Below, in pieces: positions 14,150 to 25,900 of a DNA stretch of 64,000 nt (positions are counted from its first letter, which is position 1; every line of letters begins with the position of its first letter). Under the pieces are notes generated by a model, which was not told the DNA's origin, did no database searches, and worked only from the letters and a program-made list of their open reading frames with translations. The DNA is from Agelaius tricolor (lineage: Eukaryota > Chordata > Aves > Passeriformes > Icteridae): NCBI GenBank assembly GCA_023055355.1, contig JALJCS010000004.1, positions 32,115,744 through 32,179,743 on the forward strand. The letters run 5' to 3'. Made by a program: the position numbers and the translations under genes.

Positions 14150-14540
14150 ACATCTCATCTGGTGTGAACTGCACTCATTCCTAGTGTAAACCCCAGCGCG
14201 CTCTGCAATGATATACTGTAATGTCACATCGCAATCTGGATTTACTATAAAGGGCTGCTGACGAGTTTCAGAGCAGTAAACATTGCTGCGAGGTGTATTT
14301 CACACTGAGCTGGTTTTTATGAAGAACACTTCACCGCCCAGCCACGGCACCCAGATGATGAATGGTGAAAGATGCATGACAAGCTTCATCATTGTTTGTA
14401 AATCTTAACTGTTCCTGCTCACTAACTCTGCAGGCAATTTTCAAAGACAGCGGCCGACAGAAGGACAGCACAGCTTTCCTGAAGGTTATTCAACTTGTAC
14501 TTGGCCTGAGCTATGCCTGTGAGGAACACTGGAAATAAAC
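14150..14540. promoter_or_regulatory. Candidate conserved non-coding element in intron 4
   Basis: A unique stretch with scattered CpGs in an AT-rich setting, no simple repeats and no coding frame. It contains an 8-bp inverted repeat (ATGATGAA at 14355-14362, TTCATCAT at 14385-14392) whose right arm overlaps a SOX-type core (ATTGTT, 14391-14396) and a FOX-type core (TGTTTGT, 14393-14399). Conservation has not been tested; this is a judgement from composition only. Confidence 0.3.
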
Positions 14541-17500
14541 TCGTTGGCTACACTGAATCATAGAATTAAAAACATCTGATGAGCAGGCACACTGATGGTT
14601 GCCAAATTAAGAAAGCCCGTTAAATAGCCTTGGTATCTGTCCCTACCCTGCCCCACAGGATTACATGCATCAAGTGCAGGGAACATACATCAGTATTATT
14701 TACACATGCAATATAAATATGTATATTTATAAACAGGCAGAATTAATTATGTGCTGTCTGGTCCTCCTCCCACATGACGATTCCCTGCTATCCTGTGCAG
14801 TTACACACAGCGCTGCAACATCCCCCAGCAAATTTGCCCACTGCTTGTAGGAAAACTAATTCTCCTCTGTCAGAAGTGACAGGGGAAAGGAAAAGACAGA
14901 AAACTACTCATAGCATGCCAGCATGGCAATGGGAACAGATGCAACCCTTCTCTGTTCCCCTGAGATCATTCAGGGATCAGCACCATGGATTGCAAGCCAC
15001 TTGCCAAGAGTCACAGTTCAGCTCCCTGCAAGAGGAAAGGCCAGTCTACACTACAGAGCCTTAGTAACTCCTTTTCTTTTCCCTTTTCCTTTAGAGCTCA
15101 GTAACAAACACTTCTTCTGCTAGAGTGTCTCACAATCTGCACAGGGATACTTTATAAGCAGAAGAAGCTGCAGAAGAACTAGCTCAGATGGAGACTCTCA
15201 CCCGAGCTGCAAAACAAGCATCAACTGCAAGGTGGTCTAGAGAGGTTCTCCGAGACTGAAAAATTATAGCTAAATATGGAGTTCTCTCTTCTCTTAACCA
15301 GACAAGTTAAAAGGATGCGACTGCACATTAAAGCAAAGCAAAGAGGTGAGCGGTATCACTGTTACAATTACAAATCATGCCTAGATAATCACTACTGTCC
15401 TGAAAAGGTGTCTTCATTTGTTCGATCACTTTATGGAAAAGCCTGATAGTTGATTTCTACCAATTTCTGTTGCTGTGGGAAAAATTCTGTGTCAAGAGAT
15501 AATAAATTTAGAGCATCAAAGCCATACCAGCTCTAAAAGAGAGCAGCTCAACTGATAGTGTTGATTTGTTGATTTTTTTCAATGAAGGACCCAACATCCT
15601 TTAAAGCATGAAGAAAAATCCCACACAGTCTCATCAGCTATAGTAACATCCACCATCTGACATAAAGAGCAGCTCATACATGCACAAAGTTAAGTCCAAG
15701 AGTGCAGTAGTATAAGCCACTCATCTCTCAACATATGGCTCTAAAATGCTTGTAACTGCAGAAGGCACTGAGAAACCTTCCTCTGCTAAGAGAATGTGAA
15801 GCAGAAGAGGGAAGGTGTCCAAGAAAAGCTAACAGAGCCATTATGTATTCCAGGATAGCACCTGGCAGGTGCACAGAGAGAGGCTGACATGCTGTGCAGG
15901 ATCCAGTGCTACCAGGGTGGCACCTCTCTCCCACTCCTGGCTCTCTGCTGCCCGCTCAGCAAGGCTTTCCCTACTGGGATTGATGGGACACTGCAAACTT
16001 CTTTTCATAGAAGGAAACTGAAGAAGTAGAGATTTTGGCAGTACACATAAATGTATTGATTTGGATCTGGCACCTGCCTGGGCCAAGTGTACCACCCATT
16101 TAAGTTTCTTCAGAATAGACGGACTTTGTTCAAAGCCTTGTTTTACCAAGTCAAAGCCTGAAACTCATAACAAGATGCAGGCTTCAATTTCAAAAACACT
16201 GCATCCTTTGATCCACACAAAATAATAAGCAATGGACAAACAAATCCAATGAAGAAAAACTCAGTTTCTCTGACAACTATGCATGCACATGTGGTTTTGC
16301 AGGTGTGGGGGGACAGGGTACCACTGGCAACTGCTGAGGGTTCAAGCTGTCCCATTCTCTCTTGCTAGGATGATGAACAAATGAAGGCATTCCCACATAG
16401 TTTCCACGAGAGCTTAAAATTCCTGCTAGGGGATGCTAAAGCCTCAGTCCAGAAATACCTATGTTTCCACAAAAACAGGTGAAAAGCCTTAAAACATAGT
16501 TTTTTCCTACTACTCTGGAGGCAGGACCAGTGGCTGCTCCCAGATCAAACAGTAAGGGTTTGTCAGTCACCCTGACAAAAATCAGAAAAAGTCACGAAAC
16601 AAGCCTATAATTCTGCAGCCATCCAATGCAAAGCTGCTCTGTGTACTTTTGAGTGAGCATAATATAAATGTTGCATTTAGAGAAGAAACTACTAAAATGA
16701 GCCTTTTAATCAGGACTGAATTAAAGAAGAATGCAAAAAAATGCTCGTATTACTTTATTTCTAGGAGTTCCCATCAGACATTATAAACTTATTTTAATAT
16801 TGCTCAAATCTTCACTAATACAACTTCATTTATAACACAGATCAGTAATTTATAAAAAGACCTCCACACACAGAAAAATGAGATGTCTTACATTATCAAA
16901 TATATTTTGACAGCTGCTGTTACAATTACTGAAATTATCAAGTATGATTAATACCATCATGAATCAGGGTTAGCAACCTCATTAGTTTAAAAGATAAAAA
17001 AAGGCCATGCTCAACAACTGTCTGTTCGGCTACACCCAAAATTCCAGTTTTTAATGAAAATGACATGTTAAAAAGTCATCTGCCAAAAGAGATCTATAAA
17101 ACATTGCAATGTGCATGCAACATAATTAAGGCATGCAGAAATACAATAGAAAATCGGCTCACTGTCACTGTAATCAGTGCCAAAGGGAAGCTGCAAGCAG
17201 CATAGCCACTGAGGACTGTAAGAAGCAGAAATAAGAAAGCACAAAAAAATAAACAGCTGCCCCAAGTTCAAGTGACTAACTTGAACAAACTGTTGAAGAT
17301 CTACAGGCTTAGATCCTTACCCCTTTTCTCTTCTTTGGTGTTATCTCAAAATCTATTGCTAAGAGTTTGATGTAAAATGATAGTGGAAACTAGAGTCTTG
17401 AGTTTTCAGCAAACACTGCTTGCTTCTTCATCATTAAGGACAGATATTCTTGAGTAGAGGTCACTTTTTAAGCAAAAGATGCACAGATAGACACACATAC

Positions 17501-18772
17501 ATAACAAACAAGCTAAATACTGATGAATTTCTGGGTGCAAAATTTTATCCTCCCCATACACTCTGCTGCTGAAACCCTTCCAAACTCAAGATGATTTCTG
17601 GTGATGCTCTCCGAAGAAGTGCACAGAAAAGGAGTAGAAGTATGTCTCACACCTGACAACACTGGGACTGCCTGGGACTGAAAGAGCTACTCCTTAACTT
17701 ACAGAGAATGCGGCTAGCTGACTGACAGAAGGTAATTTGGGCTATTTGCTATAGATGTCTCCCACTTCCTAAGCACTTTATTGGTACAGCTTTGTCAGTG
17801 CATCTTCCCAGCTAGCTGCAAATTAAGAGCAGAGAGAGGTAACGCTTCTTGCTGATCTTTGGGGTAATTTCTCAGCCATATCAAACCAGCCTGCTTTGTT
17901 TGCAGCTCCATCTTTGTAACTTCAATGTTTGCAGAAAGCAGCTCACATTCAGGGAAATGGTCTCAGTGACCTTTTGCTTACCAGGACTTCTTGACCTCCC
18001 TGAACCTACAGCCAGGTGCCACCTGTGGCTGTGAAGTGTTACTTGTTTGTCATGGCATTCACTTCTAGGACATATATTCATGCAAAATTAAGATATATAG
18101 GAAGCTGCAAAAAGTTTTGGTACACAAAAACCCAGCTGGGAATCTCTCAAACATGTTTCTGGGGCACATAGCATTCCTTACATTCCAGCAATGCTTTTGA
18201 CAAAGTGAAACTTTTTATCTTAACCAGGGAGACTGCTTCCAACATGCCCTTTCTTGCAGAACTACTGGAAGAGGCTCTTTACAGAGCTGCTCCAGTTTGG
18301 CCCAGCTTCTCCCATGGCTCAGTACTGTTGTTGATACAGCATCCAAGCACAGAAGGAAGGCTGAGTCTCTAAATACATATTCCGGAAATGTCTGTGTCAG
18401 TTTCATTTCCACAACCGTAAAACTGGGCATACCTGCTATCTGAATTCTAGAAAGGACTGTGAGAAGGTGTTTTAGCGCTGGAAGTAGTTATGCTGACACA
18501 GAAAACCTGTTACTAAAAATGTTCTTCTTCAGAAAATTATGTTTGCTTATTTACACAAAACTGCTGATGTTTTTCTGCATCAAAATAGTATTTTCTTACA
18601 TGCCTTTAGGAGAACTTTCTGACTCCTGCTTAATGTTTAAGATGCAAACACAGCACTGCTCCAGGACTTCATTCCTTGTACTTCCAACACTCACGACACT
18701 TAGGACATGAAAATAAAAAATTCAAAACTGTCCAGCAGCTGGAACATAATTTTAAATGCAAGACATTTTTTT

Positions 18773-18811
18773 CACCATAGATAATTACATCATAATTATG
18801 GTGTAATTATC
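18773..18811. repeat. Nested AT-rich inverted repeat
   Basis: GATAATTAC (18780-18788) pairs with GTAATTATC (18803-18811), and CACCATA (18773-18779) pairs alternatively with TATGGTG (18797-18803). A 10-bp palindrome CATAATTATG (18791-18800) sits in the middle. Two mutually exclusive hairpins are possible. Confidence 0.6.
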
Positions 18812-19181
18812 TCAACATTTCACACAATGATGACATAGAGGAGGTTTCATTCCATGCCAACTTTAAGACCAGGTAACTGCTTTAAAATCTGAAGTGTCTG
18901 CAGATACAGGGATGTTTATCCTTTGCATCTTTCTATTTGAATGTTAAATTTTTCTGCCACTTTCCCAAACCTGGTAAACACTTTCATACAGATAAGTAAA
19001 TGCTGCACCTTCATGCAGTGTAAAGAGGACCAAGAGTGAGGCACATGCCTTGCATGTGCTTTCTTGCTTTCTCAAACCAAGGTTTTGCACAATTATTTAA
19101 TAGATGCTAGAGAGGCTTACTGAAAATCAGTGGAAGGAGTTAGACTATTCTGGGTAGTGTGCCAAACCTAAAAAGCCTTAT

Positions 19182-19252
19182 TAAAAAAACAAACAAACCA
19201 ACCCCCCCCCCCCCCCCCCCCAAAACCCCCAACCAAAACAAACAAACAAAAA
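19182..19252 (+). repeat. A/C-rich low-complexity tract with a 20-base C run
   Basis: AAAC-type repeats flank an uninterrupted run of 20 C (19202-19221), followed by further C runs. On the minus strand this is a G20 tract. A Gly-rich minus-strand open frame across it is an artefact of the homopolymer. Confidence 0.9.
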
Positions 19253-22200
19253 GCATGCAGCTGTCCTACAGGAATTAATGGGAACAAAGTATTTGAGTTT
19301 TGGAGATTAAATATCTTGTTGTGTCCCACTCTCACTTCCCCACTTCTCAACTTGTCTTCCAAAACTATGCTTTTCCACGTACATGCACAAGATTTGACAA
19401 CCTTCTCATATGTATTTTCCTCCCACTCCTTTTGTAGAAAAAAGGAGAAGGAAGTATTTTGCAGTACTAAGTATGAAAACCCCCCTTCCACCTAGAAATT
19501 ACTGCCTAAAACCTAAACCTTGTTGACCTAAGGAAGTCCTCTAAAACCATCCTTTTGCTGTTTGTCACTGGTTTATCAACTTATCCCCTTTTTTCCCAGT
19601 TTCTGCTGAAATGGCAGCAGCTGTGCTTAGCTGGAAGCAAAACATGTTACTTGGAAACACTTCAGACTGCAAGGAGATTGACTTGATGGTATTTTGACAC
19701 TCAGAAAACATCAGCCCATTACTATATGGCAAGACATGGTAACATGCCATGATGGTCCTGTACAAGTGCTAGAAGCTTCCAGAGATCTTCACTTCATTGA
19801 AAGAAAGAAAGCGTAGCTAGTTCATTTCTTATCCCTTTTACTGTAACTGGTCTAAGCAGGCAGTTAACTTACCAGAACAAAATTAGTTTGTGGTCTCATC
19901 AAATGCCACGACAACACATGAACTGTCAAAGCCTCTATAATACTGACGGTGCAGCTAAAGTGCAGGTAACAGACTGAATGTGTGTGTAGTAAGACCACTG
20001 CAGATTTGTGCCTGGGAATTAACAGCCATTTTTGCTAATGATGCACACTTTGGATGTTTTGAAAATGTGGCTAAATCCTCAGTTTTTTATTTTGACCTGC
20101 AGCTCTTCTAAGCACACTGTCACCTTCCTGCAAAATTTCTGGCTTCACGTAAGTCTTCACAGTGGTCTTAAAAATATAGTCGCAGGTTTGCTGCAAGAGT
20201 TTAGGTGAAATTTTACAGTCTACATTATATAACAAATTAAATTAGATGATCCTAATGTTCCTTTCTGGATCTCAAATCCATCAATACATATTTTTAAAAA
20301 GAAAGGAAGACTCTGAGCATGATTACCACTTCAAACATATAAAAGAAATAAATGAAGTATGATTTGCTTTTTTAAAAAAGCACTAGAGTTGTTTTCAGCA
20401 AGTAGCAATCACTAACCCTGCAGAACCATGTCACTTGGGCTTCATAACAAAGAAGTCAGGACAGAAAGCTCAGCCTAATGATCAACAGAGAAATACTTAA
20501 GAATGTATCTTTTGTGGGAGACAGCAACTGCAACAAGTGCAGGTCAATACTTTGGGGAAATGACCCATCCTCTGTAATACACACAATCCACCCAACACTC
20601 ATACAGGTGACAATAAAGAGGCAACAAACCTCTAACCCTCTCAGGTCTGTGAAAAGCACCAGAAGAAAAATGTCATGGAAGAGTAAATAATATATTTCCT
20701 AAGGATATTCTTTTGTCTGTAGACAGAAGAAGTAAAAACATCTCCTCCAAGAACATGCCTAAGAAAAAAGAAGATGCTTCTAAGAAGCCTGTTGGCTATG
20801 ATCCTGCTCATGGGTTCAAATTTCTTCCAAAAACATTGGTGCCTCTTTCACCCACTAGCTCTCTGCTATGGAAAAACACTTCTTCAGAGTCTGGAAAATG
20901 CTGTTTGATCTCAGTAAATTACATCTCACTGCTTGTCGGTTTCTGATTGATGGTGTAACTTAGGGAACAATATCTGTGTGTGGAATAGTGTCTGGAGAAG
21001 CAGTCAGGGATTATTGAAAATACAGTATTTATGCAGTTTAAAAATCAGTGGAACATTACGTATAATTTTTTTCTAGAGTGATGAAAAATTACTGAAGTGC
21101 ATTTGGGAACAAAGGGTATAAGGTCTTTTGTCTATTTTTAAAAACACTTGGCTGGTAAGACCTCTTAGTGAGTTAGTAGTGATGGATGCAAGAAAAAGTG
21201 TCAACCGCAGTTGAGCATAAAACCAACTGCTTCTCCAACCAATGGGCAGAAAGGAAGACGTCACTGTTCACTGGTGGTTAGAAAAGAGGGAATAAAATAA
21301 AATTGAAGAAAAGAGAAGGAAAATGAACCAAGGATCACTGATTTCTCTAAGCCATTTAAAACTACTGGAGAAGGAAGAAAAGTCTAAGGTTTCATCACAC
21401 CATATGTTGTTTCTTCATCTATCTAACATGCCACAGTTAGTTGGAAGACTTTGAGAAACAGCCACTATGAAAGAACAGCCGCCTCCTCAACAGAAATTAT
21501 TCTGGAGTTAGTGAATACAAGGGTTCAGTGCTGATTTACACAAGCCACAAGTATGACTTTATGCACACTTCACCTTCCAAAACATCACTTGGATCCCTAT
21601 AAGGTCCTGTCATGACACAGCCACATGACACAACTGAAAGGACTTCAGCCACAGAAAGACCATGACTGAGTACAATTATGGAACCTACACAACATACATC
21701 CTTCCAACACACAGAAAGAGAAGACTAATTTCAATGTAGAAGGAAAGAGAAGGAAATGAGGATGGATGCTGTTATCAGTGCTGTAACTCAGTGAAATAAA
21801 AAAACTGAACAAAAAAAAAACTTGGCAGGTGTAAAGTGAATGAAAAAAACTACTTCCCACAGAGCATATAAAATGAAACTGCCAAGTTCACTGATTGGTA
21901 CAGAGAAACAAAATGTGTGAAAAGCTTATTGTCCTGGCTCAGGACACCTTTGAATGCTGGAGAGTGTCAAGATTTTGTTCTCTGTTTCTCTTATTTCTCC
22001 AGCATCAGTTACTGACCTGATTCAGTGATGGAGAGGCAGCTCAGTGGAGTTGGATTACTCCAGCAGAGCCATGTTAACACCTGTGTTAGCACTGTCTGCT
22101 GTGGGAGTAAGGGAACAAGGAAGTGCAAGAAACACTGTCAAAACCACAGGGTAAATTCACCAGCGCTGGAAATTACTGCGGATTACAGTAATCCTTAGGA

Positions 22201-22739
22201 GAGCCTGAAACACAATATGGAAAGAAAGATTTATCTGCAGTAGTTTTAAATTAAGTAACATGGTATGATGAGTTTGAAAAAAAAACAGAAGCAAGTCTAC
22301 AAGGGGCTTCATTATATGGTTGGGATACAGTAGTTCCCACATGTGGTTCAGAAAGGATGGCAAAGGCTCAATGGGAGGCCAGTGAAAAAAATGACAGCAT
22401 TTCTGAGAAGAAAAGGAATTCTGAGGTTGGAGCACAAATTGTTATTTACTTCTGTAAGGGAGCCAGGTAGTAAGCACCAAAGACAGCACCTCAAGTACTG
22501 TACAATTTTAAGAGACATACCTAAATGCAGAAGGTACAACTGATTTGAATCCTGAATCATGAGGCTTCTAAAGTGCAAGACTACATGACTGTACACCATC
22601 ACTACAAGCCTTCCAGAAACCAGCCACTATCTTTAAAACAGCTGCTTGATGATGCTTAGCTTCCTTGCCAGCAGCAACCCATGCCTCCTGGTGTAGGTCC
22701 AAGGCAAGGTGGTGACATGTGCCCAGTGGGTGCACTTAC

Positions 22740-22902
22740 CTCTGGCTTTTGACTCTGAGGAGGAGGGGATGTCCTCAGAGGTCAGGATTTGGGGGAGGCA
22801 CATGGGAGCGCCAACCCCCTGTCCCAGGTAGGAAGCAGGTGGGTAGTAGGAACACATGCGGTACTGGGAGCTGACGGCGTGGTGTCTCTCCATGCCCTTC
22901 AC
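22740..22902 (-). CDS. DMRT1: DMRT1 coding exon 4
   Basis: This exon encodes residues 252-305 plus the first base (G) of codon 306. The acceptor is CTCTCCTGACAG|GTG (AG at 22904-22903) and the donor is AGAG|GTAAGT (GT at 22739-22738), phase 1. It reads [20 protein letters not shown], then [15 protein letters not shown] and [15 protein letters not shown], matching the penultimate region of avian DMRT1. In chicken the next residue after ESKAR is Val (GTN), so a phase-1 G at the exon end is what the family predicts. Retention of this intron would add about 34 unrelated residues before a stop. The final exon was not found in the 22.7 kb to the left. Confidence 0.95.
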
Positions 22903-25900
22903 CTGTCAGGAGAGAAAAATGCAACAGCAGCCTGTGAAAGCAAAGCCCCAGTGCCATGGGGGCACCCTGCTATCCCTCGCCCCCACCCCTCCATGGCTTT
23001 GAAGGAGGTCACAGTGGGTGCATGGGAAGTAACATTCTGACATGCTAGCCTTGGGTTCTTGATTTGGTGGCTTCACAGTCTGCCCACACTGACCAGTTAC
23101 AGGAGGTGTGGTGTGAGATATGACCCAGCAGCAGCAGCAGCAGCAGCACATCTATGGCTGTTTTACCTCACTGCAGATGGAGATGCATCTGGCACACAAT
23201 CAAGTACCCTTCACTGCAAGCAACTTCCTGCCAGGTCCCCAGATTATGGCACATTCAAGTGTATACACCTGGCCAGTTTCAGAGGTGAAGTGTCCCTCCA
23301 GCTTCTACATGTCCCCAAAGACTAACCCATCTCAGACTGCTGGTAACTGCTCTTCCAGGGACCTACTGGGTGGCTAAGGAGGACAGTCCTATGGACCAAC
23401 TCTCACAGGATCTGCTCCATGGCGTTGAGCAGTGACACACCCAAACACAAGTACACCGTTTTTCTTAGAATACCATAAGATGGGAAAAATATTTTCTTGA
23501 AAAAAAGCAAGTTGTGTTTAGACTAGACAAGAAGCTGGTTGTGAAGCCACAACTGGACACCAGCCAGCAGGTCTGCCATGTCAGCTCAGCATCCATCAGA
23601 TATCCCTTTACCCTTCCACAGATTGCAGCAAAGTGGCAACACTCAGAAATCAAAGTTTTTTCTACTCCAGTGCCCTGATACCATCCAAACTGATCTCCTC
23701 AGAGGAGTGGAAATGCTTTCTTAAATTTGTGTTTTATGAAAGAACTAACAACTTCCTATTATTTGTTACAAAGCCCTACAATGCAACATGGCCTCCATTC
23801 TCCAAAAATGCAGCCAAAACAAGATTAACATTCTCAACAGGAAAGATAAGACTAGCTGGTTTCTCTAAGTATGCTGGGAAGTGAATGACTGAAAGACGGA
23901 AAGCTTCTAGGCAGAGACAAACCGTCAGAGTTTTGTACCGGTTATGATAGTAGCAGTGCCAACAATAATGCACATCCAGCTATGCTATTACACAGTGTCT
24001 GCAAGCAGACATGCCAGGCAGCCTTTTCAGCTAGGTCCCACCTCAGGTCTGCTGGGTCCACTGTGGTCCCTGGAGCCCTGCCCCTCAGCCTTTCCCAGGC
24101 TGCAAAGCTCAGAGCCAGGGAGCAGGGGAGGCTGGGCATGCACCTGCTGTCCCAGACGGCTGCCCCATGCCAGCATACCTACAGGGTCTGCTCCTGGCAG
24201 TAGGAGCCACACCACCTCTCAGAACCACTCCACAATGCAGTCACGCCTAGTTTTCCAAGGAGAATTCCCTGTAAGAATTCCATATTCATTTTCATATGCC
24301 TAGCTGCAAATAATGTGGCCCAAGCCACATAAAATCCTGTTGGTTCTCTCTGAGGAATGTTTTCAGTGAGATTAGGTGCACAGAGAGAGAATGGTGGCTG
24401 TTTACAGGAAGCAAGTGCACTTCTGTCTGATTTCTGACAGCAGCATCCTTGCATATACTTGCACATGTACTGAGGGACTTGCTTTTAGCCTGTGAAAAGT
24501 TAAGAGTTTTTCTCCTATAAATTAAAGCAATACTTTAAATTTTTGTTTTTCTACTTTCACATGCAGAAAAAGCTCAACACGCACTGAAGTTTCATCCAGA
24601 GTAAATAGTAAATTGCTCTTCAAAAACTTAATGAGTCATCCTGAGGAAGTCTGAACTCAACCACTGACATTGCTTCTCCTCTTCTGACGAAGGGCACTCT
24701 CCTTTTTGGAAACAAGAATCCCTCAACAAAACATTGCCCAAAAGCTCAGTCTAAAGGGCATTTTGAATCTTCTCATCTGCAAAGCTCAACAGCTCTGGAA
24801 GTACCAGGGGAAAAAAAAGTTAGCCAGTTGTTGCCTGTGTGTTGCGTGTAGTTTTCCTTCCCATGGTGGGGCAGGGCAGCATCCCCAGACCTCACATCTC
24901 CACTTCTCCCTTGTGTAAGGCCACGTGTGCACACAAACAACCAAGAAAAGGCTGCCTGCAGGAGATAGATTATTTCAGCTGTAGCAAAATGGAAGGATCA
25001 CTCCCTGGCATGAACTCAATCATGCGCACATCTCCCCCCTCTAGAGTGGATGCAGTGATACACCTCCTTTCAACGCTTTTTTTAGGGGTTTTCTCCATTT
25101 CTAAAAAACCAACTCACCTAAAATCCCTAGATGCAATGAATTATTACTACTATTATTATCAGTGTGTGGTAGCTGGCTAGCAAGAGACATGTTTTATAAT
25201 CTTATTACCCACACCAAGTCTACGAATCACAGTTCGACCGACACCCAGAGGCTTGGCTCTGCAAAGAATATGTTGTGTATTAACCACTGAAGAAAATCCA
25301 AAACCTTTTGGTTTTCTTTTATTAAACTATTTAGAATCTACACCACAGTAAATCTGAACCATAAGGTTTCCTTTTTATAGTGCTTAGCAATCCTATTTTA
25401 CAGTAACAATAAAAAAACCAACCAGTTGTAAAAATTCTTGACCTTAGTGCTGCATTAAAAAAGCGGCTTGGGAGACCACTACCTCATGAGAAAGGACATT
25501 TGGTCTGTATTAACTCCTGCAGCTCTGTGGAATCCTTGCAGGTTTTTGGGTGCCAAAAAGGGAGATCAAGACAGCCTTGGGGAAGCTCGAATATTCAGAT
25601 TATTTTCAGCCTGGGGCAGTTCAGCTTTCCAAATGCTACAGTAAGGTGTCAGGTTTGGGATCCTGTGCTAGGTCTGTCTAGGGGGAATGCTGGGGTCATG
25701 CACAGACCATAGGAGGAGAATGCCTGGCCTTCTGGTGTCTCCTGCCTCCCTTGCCCCTTCCACCCTTACAACAAAGCTGAGACAGGCATGAGCTGGGACA
25801 GTCCCACCAACCACTCTGGTTTGTATCACTGCAGGCTACATGCCAAAAGAACAAAGCATATTTTAGGTGAGCAAGAGCTGTGGAAAGGAAAGGCATGCAT

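Larger units (their letters stand above)
1..22739 (-). other. DMRT1 intron 4 (partial, 3' end outside window)
   Basis: This is mostly unique AT-rich sequence with no supported coding exon. I looked on the minus strand for the terminal DMRT1 exon (expected to encode a Pro/Ser-rich, acidic C-terminus) and did not recognise it. It may be outside the window, or I may have missed a divergent short exon. Items with separate entries are a CR1 fragment at about 6.35-6.72 kb, a possible reverse-transcriptase remnant near 6.9 kb, an exon-like segment at 2948-3088, a receptor half-site cluster near 11.8 kb, a unique block at 14.15-14.54 kb, and AC-rich and hairpin sequences near 18.8-19.25 kb. The rest shows scattered short open frames that look random. 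Confidence 0.75.

Noticed and set aside
14550..14570. AATCATAGAATT, similar to a CR1 tail
   Set aside because: Only about a dozen bases match and no CR1 body adjoins it.
19168..19491. Gly- and Phe-rich 107-codon minus-strand open frame
   Set aside because: The Gly run is the reverse of the 20-base C homopolymer.
1..22739. Chicken-type MHM (male hypermethylated) repeat near DMRT1
   Set aside because: No long tandem repeat array is present in the window.
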